A stretch of 37,625 nt of DNA from the NCBI GenBank assembly GCA_023411265.1, contig JAEYOX010000069.1, positions 1-37,625 on the forward strand, in the 5' to 3' direction. The DNA is from Bacteroidota bacterium. Lineage in GTDB: Bacteria; Bacteroidota; Bacteroidia; Flavobacteriales; Weeksellaceae. Below, piece after piece: positions 6,846 through 15,614 of this stretch (position 1 is the stretch's first letter; each line of letters opens with the position of its first letter). Made by a program: the position numbers and the translations under genes. The notes below the pieces were generated by a model. The model saw nothing but the letters and a program-made list of their open reading frames with translations. It had not been told where the DNA came from and did no database searches.

Positions 6846-6880
6846 TTGGATAATCTGAAGAAACTGAATCTCTCTTATGG

Positions 6881-6888
6881 CAAAGGTA
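6881..6888 (-). promoter_or_regulatory. -7 box of the phosphoesterase-Smr operon
   Basis: TACCTTTG on the minus strand is a perfect TAnnTTTG, 35 nt before the ATG at 6845. No TTG at the expected -33 distance. Confidence 0.4.
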
Positions 6889-6969
6889 AAAGTAATTTTC
6901 GATAAAATGATGTATGGTTTTTAACTATAAAATGGTCAGTAAAAAAGATGAAGCTTCACCTTAAATTTG

Positions 6970-6977
6970 TATTTTTG
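6970..6977 (+). promoter_or_regulatory. -7 box of the aminotransferase gene
   Basis: TATTTTTG, a perfect TAnnTTTG, ends 18 nt before the ATG at 6996. No clear -33 element. Confidence 0.5.
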
Positions 6978-6995
6978 TGAAAATAAAGAAAAGCA

Positions 6996-8201
6996 ATGCC
7001 ACAAATATCAAAAAGGGCTGAAAATATGCCTGCTTCACCGGTAAGAAAACTGGTTCCGTTCGCCATTCAGGCCAAGCAACGGGGAACAAAAGTGTACCAT
7101 CTTAATATCGGTCAGCCGGACATTAAAACGCCGGAAACGGCACTGGAAGCCATCAGAAATATTGATCTGAATGTCTTGGAATATGCCCTTTCCGAAGGTA
7201 ATATAGAATACAGAAATGCTCTGGTCAATTATTATCATTCTTTGGGTTACACGGATCTGACTCCCGATCATTTTATTGTCACCAACGGAGGTTCCGAAGC
7301 TCTGAATTTTGCCATTTCCACGCTTTGCGACGACGGTGATGAAGTCATTATTCCCGAACCTTATTATGCCAATTATAATGGTTTTGCCAATACTTTCCGT
7401 GTGAATGTAGTTGCTGTGCCTTCATCTATTGATACCGGTTTTGCGCTTCCATCCATTGAGGAATTTGAGAAAAAAATAACACCGAGAACAAAAGCTATTA
7501 TCATCTGTAATCCCGGAAACCCTACCGGTTATCTGTATTCTTTAGAAGAACTTCAGAAGCTTGCACAAATTGCGCTGAAGCACGACATTGTCATTATTTC
7601 CGATGAGGTGTACCGCGAATATGTGTATGACGGACATCAGCAGATTTCGATGCTTGAATTCGAAGAACTGAAGGATCATTGTATTATTATTGATTCCGAA
7701 TCGAAAAGATATTCAATGTGCGGCGCACGAATAGGCTGTATGATTACCCGTTCCCATAAAATTCATGATGCTGCGATGCTGTTTGCCCAAGCCAGGCTCA
7801 GCCCGGTGCTTTTAGGACAGATTGCCGCTACTGCAGCACATGAAAATGATCAGGATTATATCCGCAGTGTACGTGAGGAATATACCCACCGCAGGAATGT
7901 TCTGGTCGATTTGCTGAACGGTATTCCCGGCGTGATCTGCCCCAAGCCTAAAGGTGCCTTTTACTGCGTGGCAGAACTTCCTGTGGATGATACCGAAAAA
8001 TTCGCCCAATGGTTGCTGGAGGTGTACTCCAATAATAATGAAACCATCATGGTAGCGCCAGCAGGCGGTTTTTACAGTGATCCGGAATTGGGAAAAAAAC
8101 AGGTTCGCATTGCTTACGTTCTGAAAGAAGAAGATTTGAGGAGAAGTGTGGAACTGTTGAAAGATGCTTTAGACCAATATAAAGCTGCTTTCAATCTTTA
8201 A
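6996..8201 (+). CDS. Pyridoxal-phosphate-dependent aminotransferase, class I/II
   Basis: A 401-residue fold-type I aminotransferase of the aspartate aminotransferase superfamily. Visible: LNIGQPD substrate loop (36-42), TNGGSEAL (96-103), NPGNPTG (172-178), SDEVY with the PLP-contacting Asp203 (202-206), and the PLP-binding Lys237 in SESKRYSMCGARIG. The common form of the last motif is SFSKTYxMxGWRxG; the Ala-Arg-Ile-Gly version looks like a clade variant. Length is typical. The amino donor and acceptor cannot be told; aspartate, aromatic or alanine transamination are all possible. It is a single-gene unit with its own -7 box and a strong terminator. Confidence 0.92.
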   Translation: MPQISKRAENMPASPVRKLVPFAIQAKQRGTKVYHLNIGQPDIKTPETALEAIRNIDLNVLEYALSEGNIEYRNALVNYYHSLGYTDLTPDHFIVTNGGSEALNFAISTLCDDGDEVIIPEPYYANYNGFANTFRVNVVAVPSSIDTGFALPSIEEFEKKITPRTKAIIICNPGNPTGYLYSLEELQKLAQIALKHDIVIISDEVYREYVYDGHQQISMLEFEELKDHCIIIDSESKRYSMCGARIGCMITRSHKIHDAAMLFAQARLSPVLLGQIAATAAHENDQDYIRSVREEYTHRRNVLVDLLNGIPGVICPKPKGAFYCVAELPVDDTEKFAQWLLEVYSNNNETIMVAPAGGFYSDPELGKKQVRIAYVLKEEDLRRSVELLKDALDQYKAAFNL

Positions 8202-8221
8202 CTTACTATCCCATAATATAC

Positions 8222-8257
8222 AGCCGCGGATTTTTAGATTCGTGGCTTTTATTTTTT
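8222..8257 (+). terminator. Rho-independent terminator after the aminotransferase gene
   Basis: AGCCGCGGA (8222-8230) pairs with TTCGTGGCT (8239-8247) over nine positions, two of them G-T, around an 8-nt loop, followed by TTTATTTTTT. It lies 20 bp past the stop codon. Confidence 0.85.
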
Positions 8258-8269
8258 AATTTTACCGCT

Positions 8270-8277
8270 TTATTTTG
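8270..8277 (+). promoter_or_regulatory. Imperfect -7 box next to the murB start
   Basis: TTATTTTG differs by one base from TAnnTTTG and ends 4 nt before the murB ATG. The 14 bases ATTTTGCACAATGG here also occur at the start of the methyltransferase gene at 22903, which supports a near-leaderless promoter. Confidence 0.35.
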
Positions 8278-8281
8278 CACA

Positions 8282-9316
8282 ATGGATTGGTTTCAAAACA
8301 AATCTTTAAAGTCACATAACACCTTTGGGGTAGATGTTTCCGCCCGGTATTACGCGGAGGTTCGTTCAGAAGAAGATTTAATTTCGGCGTTGAAAAACTA
8401 TAGAAAACTTCAGAGAGAAGTTCCTCAGTTTCCATTACTTTTTTTGGGCGGTGGAAGCAATGTGCTTTTCCTCCATGATTTTGCCGGACTTGTTGTTAAG
8501 TTGAATATCAAAGGTATAAAAGAGGAGATTGTTGATGAAAATCATGTGTTGATTTCTTCCGGTGCAGGTGAAAACTGGCATGACTTCGTGATGTACTGTT
8601 TGGGAAAAAACTATGGCGGACTGGAGAATCTTTCCCTAATTCCCGGAAATGTCGGAACATCCCCGATGCAGAATATCGGCGCTTACGGCACCGAAATTAA
8701 AGATCATTTCGCAACGTGCAAAGTGCTGAATCTGGAAACTCTGGAAACTGAAAACTTCAACAATGAACAGTGCCGGTTTGGCTATCGCGATTCCATCTTT
8801 AAAAGAGAATGTAAGGGCAAATATGTTATTCTTGAAGTAAGTTTTTTGCTCACAACGCGGCAACATTTAATAAAAACCAGTTATGGTGCTGTTCAGCAGG
8901 AACTTGAGAAAATGAATGTTTCGAATCCCACCATTGACGATGTTTCCGCTGCTGTGATATCTATCCGTAGAAGCAAACTTCCAAATCCGGCAATACTTGG
9001 AAATGCGGGCAGTTTTTTTAAAAATCCTACCATTTCTTTAATCCAGTATGAAGACCTGCAAAAAGAAAATCCGAATATGCCGTCGTATCCGTCCGGTGAT
9101 TTGGTGAAGATTCCCGCAGGCTGGCTCATCGAACAGTGTGGGTGGAAAGGCCGCCAATTGGGGAATGTTGCCTGTCATGAACTTCAGGCGTTAGTAATTG
9201 TGAATAAAACGGGAAAAGCTTCCGGCCAGGAAATTTATGAGTTCTCAGAACAGATCATCCGTTCGGTAAAAGAAAAATTTGGTATTGAGCTGGAAAGGGA
9301 AGTGAATGTGATCTGA
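8282..9316 (+). CDS. murB: UDP-N-acetylenolpyruvoylglucosamine reductase (MurB)
   Basis: Reduces UDP-GlcNAc-enolpyruvate to UDP-MurNAc with NADPH and FAD, the second committed step of peptidoglycan synthesis in the cytoplasm. The 344 residues match type I (E. coli-like) MurB: SLKSHNTFGVDVSA opening, FAD motif GGGSN (56-60), IPGNVGTSPMQNIGAYG (120-136), YRDS (168-171, the type I loop) and NAGSFFKNP (241-249) with the proton-donor Ser244. It follows the aminotransferase terminator and is transcribed alone. Its stop is one base from the convergent ligD stop, so readthrough antisense into ligD is possible. Confidence 0.97.
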   Translation: MDWFQNKSLKSHNTFGVDVSARYYAEVRSEEDLISALKNYRKLQREVPQFPLLFLGGGSNVLFLHDFAGLVVKLNIKGIKEEIVDENHVLISSGAGENWHDFVMYCLGKNYGGLENLSLIPGNVGTSPMQNIGAYGTEIKDHFATCKVLNLETLETENFNNEQCRFGYRDSIFKRECKGKYVILEVSFLLTTRQHLIKTSYGAVQQELEKMNVSNPTIDDVSAAVISIRRSKLPNPAILGNAGSFFKNPTISLIQYEDLQKENPNMPSYPSGDLVKIPAGWLIEQCGWKGRQLGNVACHELQALVIVNKTGKASGQEIYEFSEQIIRSVKEKFGIELEREVNVI

Positions 9317-9317
9317 A

Positions 9318-11849
9318 TTAGCTGGAAATCTTCTCAATGGCTTTCAGCATGTCAATACCTTTTCCCATCACCGGTTTAAAAAGGTCTCCTTTTTTCTCCA
9401 GCCGGGCTTTGGCGTTTTCGATATTCCAGTCGGTGGGTTTCAGCCCTGGTTTTACTTCTTTCCATTCCAGAGGCATCGAAACGGGAGCGCCGTTTTTCGG
9501 ACGAATGCTGTAGACGCTTGCCAGGGTCTGTCCGCGCCGGTTCTGCAAATAGTCCAGATATATCTTTCCTTTGTCGCGTTTCTGAAGACTGCGTTCCAGT
9601 GTAGTGAGATCGGGAAGTTCCCTTTGCACCATCTGCATCAGAATATGACCGAAATCCTTCACCTGATCGAAGGAATATTTTGCTCCCATCGGAATATAAA
9701 TATGAATTCCCGAACTTCCGGAGGTTTTTGGATACCCTTGGATTTCTGCAATATCCAGTATTTTTTTCACGGTAAGTGCAGTTTCAATAACGTCATCAAA
9801 TGTATTTTTTTCTGAAGGATCCAGATCCAGAACCAGATAATCGGGATTTTCCAGATTCTTGATTCTGCTGGTCCACACGTTCAGGTCGATGCAGCCCAGA
9901 TTGTTCAGATAAGCCATTGTAGCTGCATTGTTACAGAGAATATAACTGATATTTCTCTCGTTGCTTTCAGAGAAAATTTCTTCGGTCTGTACCCAGTCCG
10001 GAGTTTCGTCTGCTGCGTCTTTCTGGTAGAAACTCATGCCGTCAATTCCGTTGGGGAAACGGTTCATGGATTGGGGCCGGTCTTTCAGGTGTGGAAGAAT
10101 AAAGGATGAGATACTTTGATAATAAGCTACCACGTCCCCTTTTGTCAGCTCATCTTTCGGAAAATAAATTTTATTCTGATTGGTTAGTTTTACTTCCTGT
10201 TTTCCGATTTTTTTATGGATTTCCTTTTTCTCTTTCACGATTTTTGGTTTTAAAGCGGGTTTGGGATTTTTCTCTTCAGGTGCTGAAGGTTTCAGGTCTT
10301 CTGCGGTTTTATCTTCGCGAATCCGGAGGAATACAGGATGCCGGAAAATTCCGTCTTTTGTCTGTTCGGTATATTTGATTTCTGCCACCAATTCAGGCGA
10401 AAGCCAGGTAGCTGCGGCATTGGTTTTCGGATTTTTTTCAAAAGGTGATGTTTTTCTAATGAGCGGGGTCATGAGCTGGTGCAGTTCTCTGAGACTTTTG
10501 TCCGTAAATCCGGTTCCGGCGTGCCCGGAGAAGGTGAGCTGTCCGTCAATGAAAGTTCCCAATATCAATGAACCGAAAAATTTTCTGGATCCCTGCGGTT
10601 CGGTAAAACCGCAAATTAAAACTTCTTCCGTTTGCAGGGTTTTTATTTTCAGCCATTCGGATGTTCGGACGCCCCTGCTGTAAGTGCTATCTATGTTTTT
10701 TGCGATAATGCCTTCCAGGCCGGTCTGTTCTGCCAGATTGAAAAATTCTTTTCCCTTCTCCAGAATAAAATCGTGATAGCGGATGGTATCTGTTTCTTTC
10801 AGGGCATCTCTCAGTAATTCTTTTCTCTGAAGATAAGAGAGTTGTTCGGTGGAATGACCGTTAAGCCAAATGATGTCAAATACCTGATAAACCACATTCA
10901 GGTTGGGGTGATCTCCAATTTGCTGCAACAGCTGGAAGTTGGGTTTTCCGGAACTGTCGTACACCACCAGTTCGCCGTCCAGAATCATCGGGTGGTCCTG
11001 CAGCTTGAGGTGGTTGAACACTTTTTTGAATTTCTTGGAAAAATCAATTCCGTTTCGGGAATACAACAGCGGATCATCTCGCAGGTCTGCAATAGCTCTG
11101 TAGCCATCCCATTTTATTTCGAAAGCCCAGTTTTTGTCATCAAAAGGTTCTTTAGCAATTTTAGCGAGCATCGGAACTATAGAATCGCTCACTTTCCCTG
11201 CCCGTGCTAAAGCGGGCGCATAATTTTTGAAAGTTTTTACCGTTTTGTTCTGCCGGTTACTTTTTTTTTGGTTTTTTTTTTCAAGATACGCACTGACTTT
11301 GGAATCCACTGCGGTATGTTCTTCCGCATCGTACGGTTCGGAAATGGCGAATTCATCTTTATGTTTGATGAGCAGCCAGGCATTTTCCTGTTTTGAGTTT
11401 TTAATTTTCACCAGGGCAAATCCGCCTTTCAGTTTTTCACCATGGAGGATGAATTTAATACTTTCTTTATGAAGCGCATTTCTCAGAATCAGATCGTCGG
11501 ACTTTCCTTTTATTTTTTCTTCCGGCTCATAAGTTCCGGAGTCCCAGATTTCCATTTCTCCCGCCCCATAATTCCCTGCGGGTATGCTGCCTTCGAAGTC
11601 CTTGTATTCATAAGGGTGATCTTCCGTCATCATGGCCAGCCTTTTGTCATCAGGGTTCATGGATGGCCCTTTGGGAACTGCCCAGCTTTTCAGGACGCCG
11701 TCCATTTCCAGTCTTACATCGTAATGAAGGTGGGATGCGGCATGTCTTTGTACCACGAACTTCAGTGCTGAATTACTTTCCCGGGACTTGCCTTTGGGTT
11801 CGGGGCTGTTTTCGAAATTTCTTTTTTTATTGTATTCCTGAAGCGGCAT
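9318..11849 (-). CDS. ligD: ATP-dependent DNA ligase D (phosphoesterase-ligase-polymerase)
   Basis: The multifunctional end-joining enzyme of bacterial NHEJ, 843 residues, complete. Domain order: 3'-phosphoesterase (about 25-165; HLHYDVRLE with His42/Asp44, and His78); ATP-dependent ligase (about 222-525; nucleotidyl Lys246 in EIKWDGYR, DGELVVYD at 291-298, EGIIAKN at 379-385, EWLKIK at 398-403); and an AEP-type primase/polymerase (about 550-843; metal ligands Asp675 and Asp677 in LDLDP, third Asp766 in YLDYLQNRRGQT, HIYIPM near 716). This is the Pseudomonas-type order, not the mycobacterial one. Linkers (about 190-210 and 525-552) are Lys-rich. It follows ku by 22 bp in one operon. Confidence 0.97.
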   Translation of the reverse strand: MPLQEYNKKRNFENSPEPKGKSRESNSALKFVVQRHAASHLHYDVRLEMDGVLKSWAVPKGPSMNPDDKRLAMMTEDHPYEYKDFEGSIPAGNYGAGEMEIWDSGTYEPEEKIKGKSDDLILRNALHKESIKFILHGEKLKGGFALVKIKNSKQENAWLLIKHKDEFAISEPYDAEEHTAVDSKVSAYLEKKNQKKSNRQNKTVKTFKNYAPALARAGKVSDSIVPMLAKIAKEPFDDKNWAFEIKWDGYRAIADLRDDPLLYSRNGIDFSKKFKKVFNHLKLQDHPMILDGELVVYDSSGKPNFQLLQQIGDHPNLNVVYQVFDIIWLNGHSTEQLSYLQRKELLRDALKETDTIRYHDFILEKGKEFFNLAEQTGLEGIIAKNIDSTYSRGVRTSEWLKIKTLQTEEVLICGFTEPQGSRKFFGSLILGTFIDGQLTFSGHAGTGFTDKSLRELHQLMTPLIRKTSPFEKNPKTNAAATWLSPELVAEIKYTEQTKDGIFRHPVFLRIREDKTAEDLKPSAPEEKNPKPALKPKIVKEKKEIHKKIGKQEVKLTNQNKIYFPKDELTKGDVVAYYQSISSFILPHLKDRPQSMNRFPNGIDGMSFYQKDAADETPDWVQTEEIFSESNERNISYILCNNAATMAYLNNLGCIDLNVWTSRIKNLENPDYLVLDLDPSEKNTFDDVIETALTVKKILDIAEIQGYPKTSGSSGIHIYIPMGAKYSFDQVKDFGHILMQMVQRELPDLTTLERSLQKRDKGKIYLDYLQNRRGQTLASVYSIRPKNGAPVSMPLEWKEVKPGLKPTDWNIENAKARLEKKGDLFKPVMGKGIDMLKAIEKISS

Positions 11850-11871
11850 AAACTGTATTTAGAGATGGTGG

Positions 11872-12651
11872 TTACCCGGTTTTTTTCTTCCCTGCTTCCA
11901 GGCTTGCTTTCAATTGAGCCATGAGGTCGGAAGGTGAACTTTGAGGTTGGTCTTCTTCGATGACTTTGGTCTTTTTACCTTTAGCTTTTTGCTTGATGAT
12001 TTTCATCAGATCATCGTGGTACGTATCTTTAAATTTTTCAGGAGTAAACTCTGTTGCCAACTGTTTGATGAGCGATTCAGCCATCTCCAGTTCTTCTGTT
12101 TTCGGAGTTTTAGCAGAGGGTGTTTTCAGATCTTCATAACTTCTGATTTCCTGTGGGAAACGCATCCTGTTTACCATCAATATTTTATTATCAAACGGAC
12201 GAACCAGGCCAAGAATTTCTTTTTCACGAAGAATAAAAGTGCCGATTCCTGCCATTTTTGTTTTTATTAAAGCTTTTAGCAGGAGTTTATAGGCTTCTTC
12301 ACCATTTTTTTGAGGTTCCAGGAAGTAGGGTGTTTCAAAAAAAGCCGGATCTATTTCTTCTTCCTTTACAAACTGTTTCACCGAAAGAATTTTGGATTTT
12401 TCAGGACTTACGGCCGCAAAATCCTCCGGTTCCAGAACAATGTATCGGTCTTCCAGTTTATACCCCTTTACGATATTTTCCCAGGCTACTTCCTTTCCTG
12501 TCTTTTCGTTTACCCTTTTGAAGCGGATGTTACTGAAATCTTTCTTATCAAGCATATCCAAATCTAATGCGCTGGATTCTGTGGCCGAATATAACTTTAC
12601 GGGTATATTGACCAAACCAAATCCAATGGCACCGTTCCAAATCGCTCTCAT
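11872..12651 (-). CDS. ku: Ku protein of bacterial NHEJ
   Basis: Homodimeric ring protein that binds DNA double-strand ends and recruits LigD. The 259 residues open with MRAIWNGAIGFGLVNIPVKLYSAT, the standard bacterial Ku start. RFKRVNEKTGKEV, ILSVKQFV and GTFILREKEILGLVRP follow as in the Ku core (to about residue 200). The C-terminus (about 225-259) is Lys-rich (KAKGKKTK, AGKKKTG), like the extended tails that tune DNA threading in other bacterial Ku proteins. It is first in the ku-ligD operon and divergent from the exonuclease III gene (84 bp between starts). I saw no perfect -7 box. Confidence 0.97.
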   Translation of the reverse strand: MRAIWNGAIGFGLVNIPVKLYSATESSALDLDMLDKKDFSNIRFKRVNEKTGKEVAWENIVKGYKLEDRYIVLEPEDFAAVSPEKSKILSVKQFVKEEEIDPAFFETPYFLEPQKNGEEAYKLLLKALIKTKMAGIGTFILREKEILGLVRPFDNKILMVNRMRFPQEIRSYEDLKTPSAKTPKTEELEMAESLIKQLATEFTPEKFKDTYHDDLMKIIKQKAKGKKTKVIEEDQPQSSPSDLMAQLKASLEAGKKKTG

Positions 12652-12735
12652 ATTTAAATAATTGGTGCGATAATGGCTGCAAAAATGATGTCAATCAACA
12701 GAAAACCGCAAATCCTGTTAAAAATATAAATCAAA

Positions 12736-13506
12736 ATGAAAATTGCAACGTATAATGTGAACGGAGTAAACGGCAGACTGCCGGTGCTGCTGCGCTGGCT
12801 GGAAGAGGCACAACCGGACGTGGTATGTCTTCAGGAACTTAAGGCGCCTCAGGAAAAATTTCCTTTAGAAGCCATCCGGAATGTCGGTTATCACGCTTTG
12901 TGGCACGGCCAGAAATCCTGGAATGGTGTGGCGATTCTTTCCAAAGAACCGGCACAGGAAAGACGGAGAGGTCTGGAGGGAGAGGATGACGATCCTCAAA
13001 GCCGGTATTTGGAAGCAAAAGCAGGAGAAATCATTATTGGTTGTCTTTATCTGCCCAATGGAAATCCCTACCCCGGTCCCAAATTCGATTACAAACTTCG
13101 CTGGCTGGAAAGACTAAAAGCTCATGCGGAGCTTCTAATTACTTCAGGAAAACCTGTTGTTCTTGCCGGTGATTTCAATGTAATTCCAGAAGATCGGGAC
13201 GTGTATAAACCGGAACGGTGGGTGAATGATGCGCTTTTCAGAACCGAAGTAAGAACGTCTTTTCAGGACTTGCTGGAACAGGGCTGGACCGACGCCTTGC
13301 GTGCGCTGCATCCCGATGAAGTGATCTATACTTTCTGGGACTATTTCCGAAAGGCTTATCAGCGAAATGCGGGTTTACGGATTGATCATTTTTTGCTTTC
13401 TCCGGGATTGAAAGATCGATTGGAAAAAGCGGAAGTGGATCACCACGTGAGAGGATGGGAAAAAACAAGCGACCATGCCCCGGTGTGGATTCAAATTGCC
13501 GACTGA
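12736..13506 (+). CDS. xth: Exodeoxyribonuclease III / AP endonuclease
   Basis: A 256-residue EEP-fold nuclease that cuts at abasic sites and trims 3' ends in base-excision repair. Catalytic residues are in place: Asn9 region (TYNVNGVNGR), Glu34 in LQELKAP, GDFNV (145-149), the Asp217 loop RIDHFLLSP, and the terminal SDHAPV (245-250, Asp246-His247). Length matches ExoIII. It is divergent from ku-ligD, so three DNA-end repair functions share one locus. AP endonuclease and 3'-phosphodiesterase activities could clean ends before Ku/LigD joining (inference). Confidence 0.94.
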   Translation: MKIATYNVNGVNGRLPVLLRWLEEAQPDVVCLQELKAPQEKFPLEAIRNVGYHALWHGQKSWNGVAILSKEPAQERRRGLEGEDDDPQSRYLEAKAGEIIIGCLYLPNGNPYPGPKFDYKLRWLERLKAHAELLITSGKPVVLAGDFNVIPEDRDVYKPERWVNDALFRTEVRTSFQDLLEQGWTDALRALHPDEVIYTFWDYFRKAYQRNAGLRIDHFLLSPGLKDRLEKAEVDHHVRGWEKTSDHAPVWIQIAD

Positions 13507-13565
13507 TACTCTTTTGAACTTTTCTGAAATCAGGGTTGTTTTTTTAAAGTTGAAAAAGAATTGTC

Positions 13566-13601
13566 TGTCAATTTGTCACGAATTTTTGCTTGGTATGTTT
13601 T
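13566..13601 (+). promoter_or_regulatory. dnaK promoter region with a TGTCA direct repeat
   Basis: TTTG (13572-13575), an 18-bp spacer and TATGTTTT (13594-13601) fit the Bacteroidetes -33/-7 pattern with one mismatch. Two TGTCA copies (13566-13570 and 13574-13578), 8 bp apart, flank and overlap the -33 element and may bind a heat-shock regulator. No CIRCE element is present. Confidence 0.4.
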
Positions 13602-13649
13602 TAGGAAAAACCAAACCGAAGAATTAGAATTTAAACAATATTTAATAAT

Positions 13650-15545
13650 ATGAGCAAAATAATTGGAATTGATTTAGGAACAACCAACTCTTGCGTTTCA
13701 GTAATGGAGGGTAAAGATCCGGTTGTCATTCCTAATGCGGAAGGGAAAAGAACAACTCCCTCGATTGTAGCATTTACGGATGAAGGTGAAAGAAAGGTTG
13801 GAGATCCTGCAAAAAGACAGGCAGTAACCAATCCCAAAAAAACCATTTCTTCTATAAAAAGATATATGGGAACCCACTTCTCCAGTTTAACGGGTGATGA
13901 TCAGCAAGTTCCTTACGAATTGGTGAAGGGAGCCAATGATTCGGTAAAAGTAAAAATTGACGACAGAGAATATACACCGCAGGAAATTTCTGCCATGATT
14001 CTTCAGAAAATGAAGAAAACAGCAGAGGATTATCTGGGTCAGGAAGTTACAAGAGCGGTGATTACAGTTCCTGCTTACTTTAATGATGCCCAAAGACAGG
14101 CGACCAAAGAAGCCGGAGAGATTGCCGGTCTGAAAGTGGAAAGAATCATCAACGAGCCTACTGCCGCAGCATTAGCCTACGGTTTGGATAAAAACCACAA
14201 AGATCAGAAGATCGCAGTATATGACCTTGGAGGTGGTACTTTTGATATTTCTATTCTTGATCTTGGAGACGGCGTTTTTGAAGTGCTTTCAACCAACGGA
14301 GATACCCATCTGGGAGGAGATGACTTCGATAATGTAATCATCAACTGGCTGGCTTCTGAATTTCAGTCCGAAGAAGGGGTTGATTTAAAAGCTGATCCGA
14401 TCGCTTTGCAAAGACTGAAAGAAGCTGCTGAAAAAGCTAAAATTGAACTTTCTGCTTCTACTCAAACTGAAGTTAATCTTCCTTATATCACAGCAACAGC
14501 ATCCGGCCCGAAACACATGGTGAAAACTCTGACCAGAGCAAAGTTTGAGCAACTTTCTGAAGATTTGGTAAGACGATCTATGGAACCTTGTAAAAAAGCA
14601 TTATCTGATGCAGGACTTTCGGCTGGTGATATTGATGAAGTGATTTTAGTGGGAGGTTCTACGAGAATTCCAAAAATTCAGGAAGAAGTTGAAAAATTCT
14701 TCGGAAAAAAACCTTCTAAGGGAGTAAACCCCGACGAAGTAGTGGCCATTGGTGCGGCCATTCAGGGTGGTGTACTCACCGGAGATGTGAAAGATGTTCT
14801 TCTTCTGGACGTAACGCCGCTTTCTCTGGGTATCGAAACAATGGGTTCAGTATTCACCAAGTTGATAGAAGCCAACACGACGATTCCAACTAAAAAGTCA
14901 GAAGTTTTCTCTACAGCTTCCGATAATCAGCCTGCAGTGAGCATCCGCGTAGGGCAGGGAGAAAGACCGATGTTTAATGATAATAAAGAAATCGGAAGAT
15001 TTGACCTTACGGACATTCCGCCGGCACCAAGAGGAGTTCCTCAGATTGAAGTAACTTTCGATATTGATGCCAACGGTATTCTTCACGTTTCTGCGAAGGA
15101 TAAAGGAACCGGAAAAGAACAGTCTATTAAAATTCAGGCGAGTTCCGGACTTTCAGATGAGGAAATCGAAAGAATGAAGCGTGAGGCTGAAGAAAATGCT
15201 TCTGCCGATGCGAAGAAAAAAGAAGAAGTAGAAGTGTTCAACAAAGCAGACGGGTTGATCTTCCAAACTGAAAAACAACTGAAGGAATTTGGGGATAAAC
15301 TTTCTGCCGATAAAAAAGCAGGAATAGAAACCGCTCATGCCGAACTGAAAACGGCTTTTGAAGCGAAAGACCTGGAATCTGTAAAAACCAAAACTGAAGC
15401 TTTAGATGCTGCATGGATGGCTGCTTCTGAAGAAATGTACAATGCCCAGGCGCAACAGGCCGGTGGCGATGCCGGACAAGGTTCTACAGGAACGAACACC
15501 GGTTCAGATGATGTTCAGGATGCAGATTTCGAAGAAGTGAAGTAA
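13650..15545 (+). CDS. dnaK: Molecular chaperone DnaK (Hsp70)
   Basis: ATP-driven Hsp70 chaperone of the cytoplasm, 631 residues, complete. The ATPase domain (about 1-385) has the phosphate loop DLGTTNSCVSV (8-18), NEPTAAALAYGLD, VYDLGGGTFDISILD and ILVGGSTRIPK. The linker contains DVLLLDVTPLSLGIETMG. The substrate-binding domain (about 395-505) and lid follow. The C-terminal tail is rich in Gln, Gly and Ser and ends in EEVK, the usual DnaK end. grpE and dnaJ are not in the window. It is a single-gene unit closed by a perfect 12-bp terminator stem. Confidence 0.99.
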   Translation: MSKIIGIDLGTTNSCVSVMEGKDPVVIPNAEGKRTTPSIVAFTDEGERKVGDPAKRQAVTNPKKTISSIKRYMGTHFSSLTGDDQQVPYELVKGANDSVKVKIDDREYTPQEISAMILQKMKKTAEDYLGQEVTRAVITVPAYFNDAQRQATKEAGEIAGLKVERIINEPTAAALAYGLDKNHKDQKIAVYDLGGGTFDISILDLGDGVFEVLSTNGDTHLGGDDFDNVIINWLASEFQSEEGVDLKADPIALQRLKEAAEKAKIELSASTQTEVNLPYITATASGPKHMVKTLTRAKFEQLSEDLVRRSMEPCKKALSDAGLSAGDIDEVILVGGSTRIPKIQEEVEKFFGKKPSKGVNPDEVVAIGAAIQGGVLTGDVKDVLLLDVTPLSLGIETMGSVFTKLIEANTTIPTKKSEVFSTASDNQPAVSIRVGQGERPMFNDNKEIGRFDLTDIPPAPRGVPQIEVTFDIDANGILHVSAKDKGTGKEQSIKIQASSGLSDEEIERMKREAEENASADAKKKEEVEVFNKADGLIFQTEKQLKEFGDKLSADKKAGIETAHAELKTAFEAKDLESVKTKTEALDAAWMAASEEMYNAQAQQAGGDAGQGSTGTNTGSDDVQDADFEEVK

Positions 15546-15576
15546 CTTACAGATACGTCGTTACCTCATCATTGAT

Positions 15577-15614
15577 AAATCGCTGTAATAATAAGTTTAC
15601 AGCGATTTTTATTT
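15577..15614 (+). terminator. Rho-independent terminator of dnaK
   Basis: AAATCGCTGTAA (15577-15588) and TTACAGCGATTT (15597-15608) form a perfect 12-bp stem with an 8-nt loop, followed by TTATTT. It starts 31 bp after the dnaK stop. Confidence 0.92.

Noticed and set aside
7693..7745. Aminotransferase active-site variant (SESKRYSMCGARIG) as a loss of function
   Set aside because: The PLP lysine and phosphate-binding Arg are kept; it looks like a clade-specific variant of an active enzyme.
13590..13605. Sigma-54-like promoter (TTGGTATGTTTTTAGG) ahead of dnaK
   Set aside because: The -12 GC element is lacking (TAGG instead of TTGC), and the same bases fit a normal -7 box with a TTTG 18 bp upstream.
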